NCBI GenBank assembly: GCA_012031955.1
Contig: JAAURZ010000188.1
Location: 1 to 5,661, forward strand
Length of the DNA stretch: 5,661 bases
Reading direction: 5' to 3'
Source: Bacteroidia bacterium
Lineage (GTDB): Bacteria > Bacteroidota > Bacteroidia > Cytophagales > Cyclobacteriaceae
Numbering within the stretch: the stretch's first letter is position 1; the number at the start of each line of letters is the position of its first letter. Positions 1 through 5,661 of the stretch are shown here, in pieces. The notes below the pieces were generated by a model, which was given only the letters and a program-made list of their open reading frames with translations, did not search any database and was not told the DNA's origin. The position numbers and the translations under genes are program-made.

Positions 1-27
1 TTCTTTAGACCCAAGGCGGGACTTTAA
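1..27 (+). CDS. Phe leader peptide of the attenuator, C-terminal end only
   Basis: From base 1 the frame reads TTC TTT AGA CCC AAG GCG GGA CTT TAA, that is FFRPKAGL and stop. The start codon lies upstream of the window. Two adjacent phenylalanine codons just before an attenuator-like hairpin set and a prephenate dehydratase gene fit a regulatory leader peptide, whose translation speed reports charged tRNA-Phe. The product would have no function of its own. The last codons (16-24) overlap the antiterminator strand, so a ribosome reaching the stop would mask it, as the mechanism requires. How many Phe codons lie upstream cannot be seen. The alternative is the tail of an unrelated upstream gene, but the matched RNA pairings make that less likely. 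Confidence 0.68.
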   Translation, partial: FFRPKAGL

Positions 28-93
28 GAGTGGTGTGTTGTGACAACGATACAAAATCTCAAAAGGTCCCGGTAAGCCGGGACTTTTTTTTTT
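8..93 (+). promoter_or_regulatory. Phenylalanine transcription attenuator (mutually exclusive hairpins)
   Basis: Three pairings compete. Segment 1 (8-12) can pair with segment 2 (18-22) as a weak protector hairpin: G8-C22, an A-A mismatch, then C10-12 with G18-20. Segment 2 (17-25, CGGGACTTT) can pair with segment 3 (63-71) as the antiterminator, with nine pairs including one G-U; GAG 28-30 with CTC 58-60 adds three more across a small internal loop. Segment 3 can instead pair with segment 4 (77-83) to form the terminator. Segments 2 and 4 share the repeat CGGGACTT (17-24 and 78-85). A ribosome stalled on the Phe codons would cover segment 1 and leave 2 free to pair with 3, so transcription continues into pheA. 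A ribosome finishing at the stop (25-27) covers segment 2 and lets the terminator form. The pairings are seen directly; the mechanism is inferred from known amino-acid operon attenuators. Confidence 0.75.
61..93 (+). terminator. Intrinsic terminator of the attenuator
   Basis: GTCCCGG (66-72) and CCGGGAC (77-83) form a perfect seven-pair GC-rich stem with the four-base loop TAAG, followed at once by ten T (84-93). The A-run at 61-64 can extend the stem into the T tract, so it could also act weakly on the opposite strand. It lies 21 bases before the pheA start, so it must be bypassed for the operon to be expressed. Confidence 0.9.
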
Positions 94-114
94 GACTTTG
101 CTTTGTAACAAAAA

Positions 115-978
115 ATGATCACGAATCGGATGGCATCCACAAAAAGGAAAAAGACGCGCGTAGCCATACAAGGCATAACCGGCAGCTTTCATGAAGTTGC
201 CGCACTACACTATTTCAATGAACCCATCCAAACAGTGGAGTGCCTGTCTTTCCATGACCTGTGCGAAGCGCTCGACAGCGGCGCCGCCAACTACGCGGTG
301 ATGGCCATTGAAAACTCCATTGCCGGAAGCATACTGCCCAACTACTTTCTGTTGCAGCAGTATCACTTCAATATTATCGGCGAGCTGTACATTCCCATTC
401 ACATGCACCTGCTGGCGCTGCCCGGCGTAACCGTGAGCGACCTTACCTGCATCGAGTCGCATCCGATGGCCATACGCCAGTGCACCGAGTTTTTGCACTC
501 ACTCAACGGTATTGATATCCGCGAAAGCGACGACACGGCCCTTTCGGCGAAAAGGATCAAAGAAAAGAAACTCAAAACAACCGGCGCCCTTGCCAATGAG
601 TTCGCCGCGAAGAAATTTGGACTGAAAATTCTGGAACGACGTGTGGAAACACATAAAAAGAATTTCACGCGCTTCCTTGTGCTGAGTAAAAAAGGGAGCG
701 GCAAAACACCCACCAACAAAGCATCGCTGTGTTTTGAAGTGGCCAACGAGGTGGGAAGCCTCGCCGACGCGCTGATGACGTTGAAGGAGAACAACATCAA
801 CCTGTCGAAGATACAGTCAATACCCATCATCGGCAGGCCGAGCGAATACTCCATTCACATCGATGTGGAGTGGAAGAAGCGCAGCCAGTACGACCACGCC
901 ATGCGCGTGGTGCTGCGGCAGGTAAGAAACCTGAATGTGCTGGGCGAATACAAAAAAGCCAAAATCGAGTACCGATAA
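115..978 (+). CDS. pheA: Prephenate dehydratase with C-terminal ACT domain
   Basis: Converts prephenate to phenylpyruvate, the committed step to phenylalanine, in the cytoplasm. The 287-residue protein has the catalytic domain at about 14-190: a GSFHEVAA loop (23-30), IENS (65-68), SHPMAIRQC (115-123), DDTALSA (139-145) and the substrate-binding NFTRF (183-187). An ACT domain at about 203-280, with GSL (214-216), should bind phenylalanine for feedback inhibition. The usual ESRP of that domain reads QSIP (234-237). There is no mutase domain, so this is a monofunctional enzyme; the mutase is fused to the fourth gene. The start at 115 follows an A-rich stretch without a Shine-Dalgarno motif. A second ATG at 130 is also possible, because residues 1-13 precede the conserved fold. 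The stop TAA overlaps the next ATG by one base. Confidence 0.95.
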   Translation: MITNRMASTKRKKTRVAIQGITGSFHEVAALHYFNEPIQTVECLSFHDLCEALDSGAANYAVMAIENSIAGSILPNYFLLQQYHFNIIGELYIPIHMHLLALPGVTVSDLTCIESHPMAIRQCTEFLHSLNGIDIRESDDTALSAKRIKEKKLKTTGALANEFAAKKFGLKILERRVETHKKNFTRFLVLSKKGSGKTPTNKASLCFEVANEVGSLADALMTLKENNINLSKIQSIPIIGRPSEYSIHIDVEWKKRSQYDHAMRVVLRQVRNLNVLGEYKKAKIEYR

Positions 979-2156
979 TGAATATAGAATTTGCCAATCG
1001 TGTCAAGAATGTAGAAGAATACTACTTCAGCAGGAAGCTGGCCGAAGTGCGCAAGCTCGATTCGCCCGAACTGCGCGCCATCAACCTGGGCATCGGCAGC
1101 CCCGATCAGGCACCGTCGTCGAAAGCGATTGATGCACTTGTCACTGCCGCGAAGCTTCCATTCAACCACGGCTATCAAAGCTACAAAGGCATACCCGCCT
1201 TCCGCCAGGGTATCGCCGACTTCTACCGCACTATATATAATGTGTCGCTCGACCCCGAGACGATGATACTGCCTTTGATGGGGTCGAAGGAAGGCATCAT
1301 GCATATAGCCATGGCGTTTGTAAACGAGGGCGACGAAGTGCTGATACCCAATCCGGGCTATCCCACTTATTCATCGGTAGCCAACCTGGTGGGTGCCACA
1401 CTTCGCCCGTACCAGTTGCGAGAAGACCTGGACTGGGGCATCGACGTGGATGCATTGAGGAAGTCCGACTTGTCGAGGGTAAAGCTCATGTGGGTCAACT
1501 TCCCTCACATGCCGACGGGCCGCATAGCCACGCGCGATGAATTAAAAGCGCTTGTAGACCTGGCTCGCGAACGCCAGTTTTTGATCGTGAACGACAATCC
1601 GTACAGCCTCATCCTCAACGACCAGCCATTAAGCCTGCTGTCAATCGAAGGCGCCGAAGACGTAGCGCTCGAATTGAATTCACTTAGCAAGTCGCACAAC
1701 ATGGCAGGCTGGCGTCTCGGTTGGGTAACTGGAAAGCAAGCGTATGTAGACGCGGTGCTGCGTGTAAAGAGTAACATGGACTCGGGCATGTTTCTGCCTA
1801 TGCAGCAAGCGGCAGCCGAAGCGTTGAAAAATGGAAAAAGTTGGTTCGATGAGTTGAACAAACTCTACCGCACCCGGCAAGCGCTGGCAAAAAAAATCCT
1901 CGACTTGTTGGGTTGTACGTACTCCGACAACCAGGCCGGCCTCTTTGTGTGGGCTAAAGTGCCGGAACACATCGGCCATGTGGAGCAGTGGATAGACGAC
2001 ATTCTCTACAGCACCAAAGTGTTCATCACACCGGGTTTTATTTCGGTCGACGCCGGCGAGCGCTACGTCCGCATCTCGCTGTGCAGCACTACCGAAGTAT
2101 TTGAAGAAGCATTGCGGAGGTTGACGATATTTGTGAACGAAAAAGCAAAAGTATGA
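978..2156 (+). CDS. PLP-dependent class I aminotransferase, probably aromatic
   Basis: A 392-residue fold-type I aminotransferase. Visible motifs are GSKEG (102-106), NPGYPTY (125-131), NFPHMPTG (174-181), DNPYS (206-210, with the Asp and Tyr that contact PLP), SLSKSHNMAGWRLGW (235-249, with Lys238 the expected Schiff-base lysine) and YVRISL (363-368, with Arg365 expected to bind the substrate carboxylate). Its place between pheA and tyrA suggests that it aminates phenylpyruvate and 4-hydroxyphenylpyruvate, or prephenate to arogenate; sequence alone does not decide. Motifs also resemble the LL-diaminopimelate and aspartate aminotransferase branch, so substrate is inferred from context. The open frame extends back to an ATG at 870, but that part lies inside pheA and reads as a shadow. 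The start at 978 gives the TAATG overlap and the normal family N-terminus. Its stop overlaps the next start (ATGA), which suggests translational coupling. Confidence 0.93.
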   Translation: MNIEFANRVKNVEEYYFSRKLAEVRKLDSPELRAINLGIGSPDQAPSSKAIDALVTAAKLPFNHGYQSYKGIPAFRQGIADFYRTIYNVSLDPETMILPLMGSKEGIMHIAMAFVNEGDEVLIPNPGYPTYSSVANLVGATLRPYQLREDLDWGIDVDALRKSDLSRVKLMWVNFPHMPTGRIATRDELKALVDLARERQFLIVNDNPYSLILNDQPLSLLSIEGAEDVALELNSLSKSHNMAGWRLGWVTGKQAYVDAVLRVKSNMDSGMFLPMQQAAAEALKNGKSWFDELNKLYRTRQALAKKILDLLGCTYSDNQAGLFVWAKVPEHIGHVEQWIDDILYSTKVFITPGFISVDAGERYVRISLCSTTEVFEEALRRLTIFVNEKAKV

Positions 2157-3064
2157 AAGTGGCAATAATAGGCGTGGGGTTGATCGGCGGCAGCATCGCC
2201 ATCGATTTGCGCAAGGCGAAGCTGGCGAGCGAAATTACCGGCGTGGATGCGAACGAAGAAAACGCGCTGCGCGCGCTTGCGTTGGGATTGGTAGACATAG
2301 TGAAGCCGTTGGACGAAGCGGTGCGAACGGCCGACGTGGTGATTTCGGCCATACCGGTAAGTGCAATTCAAAAGGTGCTCACCACAGCGCTGGATAATGC
2401 CGCCGACCACACAGTGGTGATTGATGCGGGCTCCACCAAGTCGCAAATATGCAAGTCGGTAAGCGACCACCCGCGGCGCGCTCAGTTTGTGGCGGCGCAT
2501 CCCATTGCCGGCACCGAGAATTCAGGGCCCGACGCGGCGTTTAGCGGACTGTTTCTAAACAAAACCAACATTATCTGCGAACGCGAAAAATCGTCGGACC
2601 GTGCGCTGGAAGTAGCCACCCGTATTTTCAAAGCGCTTGGCATGCGCACGATATACATGGACCCTGTGGAGCACGACAAACATGTGGCCTATGTATCGCA
2701 CCTGTCGCACGTGAGTGCTTTCCTGTTGGGGCAAACTGTTTTGGATATTGAAAAAGACGAGAAGAATATTTTCAACCTGGCGGGTAGTGGTTTTGCCTCC
2801 ACCGTTCGACTGGCCAAAAGTTCGCCCGATATGTGGGCACCAATATTCGAACAAAATGCCGAGTACCTGAGCCAGGCACTGCTGGAGTACATAATGCACT
2901 TGCAGAAATTTCAGTACTACCTGATGAAGCGCGACATCACCAAACTACACCAGATCATGACCGATGCGAACCACATACGCACAGTGCTCGACGGCATTGA
3001 ACTGAAACAAAAGAAGGAAACCGAATTGCTGCTCGACACTGAGGTGAGCGGCGTGACACAATAA
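2153..3064 (+). CDS. tyrA: Prephenate dehydrogenase
   Basis: Oxidatively decarboxylates prephenate to 4-hydroxyphenylpyruvate, the tyrosine precursor, in the cytoplasm. The 303-residue protein begins with a Rossmann motif, GVGLIG (7-12). Asp32 at the end of the second strand favours NAD over NADP. GSTK (93-96, Ser94) and HPIAGTE (116-122, His116) match the catalytic serine and histidine region of the family. SHLSH (182-186) and VRLAKSSPDMW (218-228, Arg219) fit the substrate-binding helices of the C-terminal dimer domain. No ACT or mutase domain is present, so feedback by tyrosine would have to act through the dimer domain or elsewhere. The start overlaps the aminotransferase stop by four bases. 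The stop lies 33 bases before the next gene, and that AT-rich gap holds no recognisable promoter or terminator. Confidence 0.95.
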   Translation: MKVAIIGVGLIGGSIAIDLRKAKLASEITGVDANEENALRALALGLVDIVKPLDEAVRTADVVISAIPVSAIQKVLTTALDNAADHTVVIDAGSTKSQICKSVSDHPRRAQFVAAHPIAGTENSGPDAAFSGLFLNKTNIICEREKSSDRALEVATRIFKALGMRTIYMDPVEHDKHVAYVSHLSHVSAFLLGQTVLDIEKDEKNIFNLAGSGFASTVRLAKSSPDMWAPIFEQNAEYLSQALLEYIMHLQKFQYYLMKRDITKLHQIMTDANHIRTVLDGIELKQKKETELLLDTEVSGVTQ

Positions 3065-3097
3065 ATTTTAAAGACTAAAACTATCAGCATCAATATC

Positions 3098-4147
3098 ATG
3101 AAAAAGACATTGCAGTTAGAATCGATCAGCAGTTGGTTGCCCACCGCCGGGCGTCCGCTCATCATCAGCGGTCCGTGCAGCGCCGAAACGGAAACACAAA
3201 TGATATCCACCGCGAAGCAGCTTGCCGCCACCGGCAAAGTGCACGCGTTGCGTGCCGGCATCTGGAAGCCGCGCACAAGGCCGGGCCAGTTTGAAGGCGC
3301 CGGTGCCGAAGGCCTCAAGTGGCTTGTGCAGGCAAAGCAGGAAACCGGCCTGCCCGTAACAACGGAAGTAGCCAATGCGGCCCACGTGGAGGCATGCCTT
3401 AAGGCGGGAGTCGACATTTTGTGGGTGGGCGCGCGCACGACCGTGAACCCTTTCTCCGTGCAAGAGATCGCCGACGCACTGAAGGGCGTAGACATACCGG
3501 TGATGGTGAAAAACCCGGTGAACCCCGACCTTGAACTCTGGATCGGCGCCCTCGAGCGCCTCAACAAAGCAGGCATTACGAAACTCGTGGCCATCCATCG
3601 CGGCTTCTCATCATTCGAAAAAGGCCCGTTCCGCAACGCACCCATGTGGGATATGTCGATAGAATTGAAAACACGCATCCCCGACTTGGAAATTATCTGC
3701 GACCCCAGCCACATTTCAGGCAACCGTGAATTATTGCCGTTCATTTCCCAAAAAGCATTAGACCTCGACATGAGCGGTCTCATGATAGAAAGCCACATCG
3801 ACCCGGACGCGGCGTGGAGCGACGCCAAGCAACAGGTGACGCCGGCAGCGCTCAGCAAAATCATCGAAGGCCTCGTGGCCCGTACCGCCTCTACCGACAA
3901 TAAGAGTTTCAAAGACACGTTGAGCATTTTGCGCGAGCAGATCGACGAGTTGGACGACGAGATCATGTCAAAACTTGCAGCGCGCATGAAAATTTCCGAG
4001 AAGATTGGCCAGTTCAAAAAAGAGAACAATGTGACCATACTGCAGGTGAACCGCTGGGAAGAGATTATCAAAACCCGCGTCACCATGGGCAAGGCCATGG
4101 GACTCGACGAAGGTTTTACCCGCGACTTGCTTCGCTGGTGCACATGA
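3098..4147 (+). CDS. aroF: DAHP synthase (class I-beta) fused to AroQ chorismate mutase; C-terminus frameshifted
   Basis: The N-terminal domain (about 15-262) condenses phosphoenolpyruvate and erythrose 4-phosphate to DAHP, the entry to aromatic synthesis. It shows GPCS (25-28), KPRT (57-60), GARTT (111-115), KNP (138-140), HRGF (167-170) and CDPSH (201-205). Metal ligands expected for the family are present as Cys27, His205, Glu231 and Asp242. The C-terminal part (about 272-346) is an AroQ-type chorismate mutase with LREQIDELDDEI and AARMKISEKIGQFKK, which carry the expected arginines and lysine. The frame then ends RWCT at 349, inside the third helix. Related fusions run roughly 15-20 residues further, and that end is readable in another frame (4146-4199). 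As written, the synthase should be intact and the mutase defective. Fusions with a C-terminal mutase are known in Bacteroidota, for example Porphyromonas. The gene symbol is approximate, since naming varies. Confidence 0.92.
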   Translation: MKKTLQLESISSWLPTAGRPLIISGPCSAETETQMISTAKQLAATGKVHALRAGIWKPRTRPGQFEGAGAEGLKWLVQAKQETGLPVTTEVANAAHVEACLKAGVDILWVGARTTVNPFSVQEIADALKGVDIPVMVKNPVNPDLELWIGALERLNKAGITKLVAIHRGFSSFEKGPFRNAPMWDMSIELKTRIPDLEIICDPSHISGNRELLPFISQKALDLDMSGLMIESHIDPDAAWSDAKQQVTPAALSKIIEGLVARTASTDNKSFKDTLSILREQIDELDDEIMSKLAARMKISEKIGQFKKENNVTILQVNRWEEIIKTRVTMGKAMGLDEGFTRDLLRWCT

Positions 4148-4199
4148 GTCGATCCAGGTGCAAACCCGGGTTATGAACAAGGTGGAAGAACGCGTGTAA
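4136..4199 (+). pseudogene. Displaced C-terminal end of the chorismate mutase domain
   Basis: After the premature TGA (4145-4147), the frame starting at GAG 4146 reads ESIQVQTRVMNKVEERV and stops at TAA 4197-4199. This is the usual ESIxxQT end of Bacteroidota mutase fusions. Between 4136 and 4145 a third frame supplies the expected LVHM once one base is added before T4136 and one after T4145. Two single-base losses, for example CC to C and GG to G, therefore explain the break better than one event. The reconstructed protein would have 367 residues. The Ser and the Gln four residues later match the third-helix active-site pair (Ser84 and Gln88 in the E. coli enzyme). Confidence 0.8.
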
Positions 4200-4227
4200 A
4201 AAGGGCCGGAGCCGCGTTGCCGTAGGT

Positions 4228-4259
4228 TTTGGCAGGAAAACCCTTATTTATTACTTTTG
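4228..4259 (+). promoter_or_regulatory. Bacteroidota-type promoter for the TPR gene
   Basis: TTTG at 4228-4231 matches a -33 element and TACTTTTG at 4252-4259 matches the -7 consensus TAnnTTTG, with 20 bases between them, which is within the usual range. Transcription would start near 4264-4268, giving a very short leader before the ATG at 4278. The promoter lies between the aromatic operon and the TPR gene, so that gene is probably a separate unit. Confidence 0.65.
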
Positions 4260-4277
4260 GAGTTCCTTAAAACGTTT

Positions 4278-5660
4278 ATGGTGATGTATTTCAGGCTTCC
4301 AACGCTTTTCCTCTTTCTTGTTTCCTTTTCCCTGTATGCCCAAAAGATTGAGTTGATTAACTCAGGCGAAGTAATTGAAAAGGGAAAAATTCTCTATGAC
4401 TCGGGTCGCTTCGACGACGCCGTGCTCACTTACAAAGCGATTGACCGGCGCGACACCAACTATGTGTACATGCTGTCGGAGTTGGCAATGGCTTACCTGG
4501 GCGCTGAAGATTACCCCAACGCCATCAATGCGGCGGAGGAAGGTATCACGCTTTCGTCTATTTACAAGGCGCACCTCTACAGGTCGCTGGCCATCGCGCT
4601 CGACCGTGGGGGCCATTTTGAAAAATCGGTAGAGACTTTTAACAAGGCCATTGCCGAATACCCATTCGATTATTCGCTCCATTATAACCTGGGCATAACT
4701 TATTTCAATCACAAGGAGTACGAAAAAGCGGGCACAAAATTCTTTGAGACCCTTTCGCTCAACCCCTTTCACGGCGGCAGCCACTTTAACCTCGGCAAAC
4801 TGATGGTGCTGCAGGGAAGAAAAACGCAAGCACTGATGGCGTTGGGTATATATATGGGCGTGAGCCCTTCGGACAATGGTGCTCTTGTTTACCTGGAACA
4901 TGTATTGAAAAATGAAATTCCTGAGGAAGGAAGCGTCGAAACAAATGAACCCAACCATTTCGCGCGACTGGATCAGATGATACGCGCCAAACTGGCGATG
5001 GACAAAGGATTCAAGTCCAACATACCGGCAGATGTTGCCGTAGTGAAACAGTTCGAATTGTTCTTCGATCAAATGCCAAAAGGCATCGACAACCCGGATG
5101 ATCCTTGGCTCTCATTTTACCTGTCTACATACCAGGCACTGAAAGCTGCCGGCCACAACGAAACCTTCATCTACCACATTGTCACGTCCGCACCGCTCGA
5201 CAAAGCAGAAAAGTGGAGAAAGAAAAACGACAAACAACTAAAGGATTTTTACGCTGCGGCCAACAAGGCGCTCGGCGCGCATCGCACACCGAAGCTGTAT
5301 CCACCCATCGATAAAGACAAGCCGGTGTCGTTTTGGTATTCGGAGTCAAACAAGCTCGAAGCCATCGGAAATCAAATTTCGGACAGCAAGCGCACGGGCA
5401 GGTGGGTGTACTTTTACGACAATGGGGAAAGATCAGCCGAAGGAGCCTACACAGCCAATGGCGAGAAGACCGGCGTGTGGACGTACTACTACTCCACAGG
5501 TCGGGTGAAGAGCATCGAAGATCAGGAGTCAGGAGAGATAAAGACATATAACGTCGACGGCGAGCCGGTCGAACGCTACTTCACCAAGAACGATGTGGTG
5601 AATGGCGACGTGGAAATTTTCTACCGGTGCGGCATGATACAACGCAAAACTCGACCATGA
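4278..5660 (+). CDS. Exported TPR protein with C-terminal MORN-type repeats
   Basis: A 460-residue protein of unknown specific role. Residues 1-21 form a signal peptide: a short charged start, the hydrophobic stretch LPTLFLFLVSFSLYA and a likely signal peptidase I site after Ala21. No lipobox cysteine is seen, so it is probably periplasmic. About five TPR units follow between 28 and 196; the clearest are at 98-128 and at 133-162, the latter with YNLGITYFNHKEYEKA. A linker at 215-345 has no recognised fold. From about 353, MORN_2-like repeats appear (GRWVYFYDNGERSAEGAY, then GVWTYYYSTGRVKS). Both repeat types usually mediate protein contacts. The frame is open back to a TTG at 4257, but that codon lies inside the -7 promoter element. 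ATG 4278 is therefore the likely start, with ATG 4284 as an alternative. The frame ends in mid-repeat, possibly through a frameshift. No link to aromatic synthesis is evident. Confidence 0.85.
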   Translation: MVMYFRLPTLFLFLVSFSLYAQKIELINSGEVIEKGKILYDSGRFDDAVLTYKAIDRRDTNYVYMLSELAMAYLGAEDYPNAINAAEEGITLSSIYKAHLYRSLAIALDRGGHFEKSVETFNKAIAEYPFDYSLHYNLGITYFNHKEYEKAGTKFFETLSLNPFHGGSHFNLGKLMVLQGRKTQALMALGIYMGVSPSDNGALVYLEHVLKNEIPEEGSVETNEPNHFARLDQMIRAKLAMDKGFKSNIPADVAVVKQFELFFDQMPKGIDNPDDPWLSFYLSTYQALKAAGHNETFIYHIVTSAPLDKAEKWRKKNDKQLKDFYAAANKALGAHRTPKLYPPIDKDKPVSFWYSESNKLEAIGNQISDSKRTGRWVYFYDNGERSAEGAYTANGEKTGVWTYYYSTGRVKSIEDQESGEIKTYNVDGEPVERYFTKNDVVNGDVEIFYRCGMIQRKTRP

Positions 5661-5661
5661 T

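Noticed and set aside
1..60. T-box or riboswitch leader
   Set aside because: No T-box consensus or known aptamer core is recognised. The translated Phe codons and the paired segments explain the region better.
93..100. TGACTTTG just before pheA as a possible TAnnTTTG promoter element
   Set aside because: The second base is G instead of A and the -33 position falls within the terminator hairpin, so a promoter here is not supported.
870..977. A 36-residue N-terminal extension of the aminotransferase from ATG 870
   Set aside because: It overlaps the ACT domain of pheA and its composition is unlike the enzyme. ATG 978 gives the normal N-terminus and a tight overlap.
2917..4143. Long open frame of 408 codons on the minus strand opposite the synthase/mutase gene and the end of tyrA
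   Set aside because: Its translation is rich in Ser, Arg and Met with no recognisable motif, while the plus strand carries a full set of catalytic motifs. It is a shadow frame.
4136..4147. Programmed +1 ribosomal frameshifting in the mutase domain
   Set aside because: A single +1 step gives LLR-GAHESIQ, one residue short of the family spacing. Two separate base losses restore it exactly, and no slippery site or stimulating structure is evident.
4201..4245. Possible terminator after the aromatic operon: GGTTTT (4225-4230) with AAAACC (4237-4242), enclosed by AAGGG (4201-4205) and CCCTT (4241-4245)
   Set aside because: The two stems compete for 4241-4242, the inner stem is AT-rich and no clean T run follows. 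It also overlaps the -33 element. It may slow transcription but cannot be called with confidence.
4362..5072. Minus-strand open frame of 236 codons inside the TPR gene
   Set aside because: No motif or plausible start context is seen, and the plus-strand frame has a signal peptide and TPR repeats over the same stretch.

Overview
The window looks like a Bacteroidota chromosome, probably of the Cytophagales/Chitinophagales type. Three things suggest this: a TAnnTTTG-type -7 promoter element at 4252-4259, start codons preceded by A-rich sequence rather than Shine-Dalgarno motifs, and the gene set and order. The order is prephenate dehydratase, class I aminotransferase, prephenate dehydrogenase, then DAHP synthase fused to a C-terminal chorismate mutase. 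All genes are on the + strand. No mobile element, CRISPR array, tRNA or rRNA was seen.

Positions 1-114 hold the end of a transcription attenuator. The window opens inside a short reading frame ending Phe-Phe-Arg-Pro-Lys-Ala-Gly-Leu-stop (1-27). The segment that this frame translates last (17-25) can pair with the left arm of a strong intrinsic terminator (66-83 plus a run of T), so terminator and antiterminator exclude each other. This is the classic leader-peptide mechanism, with phenylalanine as the sensed amino acid, placed directly before pheA.

Positions 115-4199 are a four-gene operon for phenylalanine and tyrosine synthesis. The last gene provides both DAHP synthase (pathway entry) and chorismate mutase (chorismate to prephenate). 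PheA converts prephenate to phenylpyruvate, TyrA converts it to 4-hydroxyphenylpyruvate, and the aminotransferase between them is the likely final step for both. The first three genes are joined by 1-base (TAATG) and 4-base (ATGA) overlaps, and the fourth follows after 33 bases.

The fused synthase/mutase frame stops early, at 4145-4147. The missing end of the mutase is still readable in another frame up to a stop at 4197-4199. Adding one base near 4135/4136 and one near 4145/4146 restores a normal C-terminus, including the serine and glutamine expected in the mutase active site. This is either a consensus error or a recent lesion in the only mutase visible here.

Positions 4200-4277 carry a promoter for a separate gene (4278-5660). 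That gene encodes an exported protein with N-terminal TPR repeats and C-terminal MORN-type repeats. It ends abruptly in the last repeat one base before the window edge and may also be cut by a frameshift.
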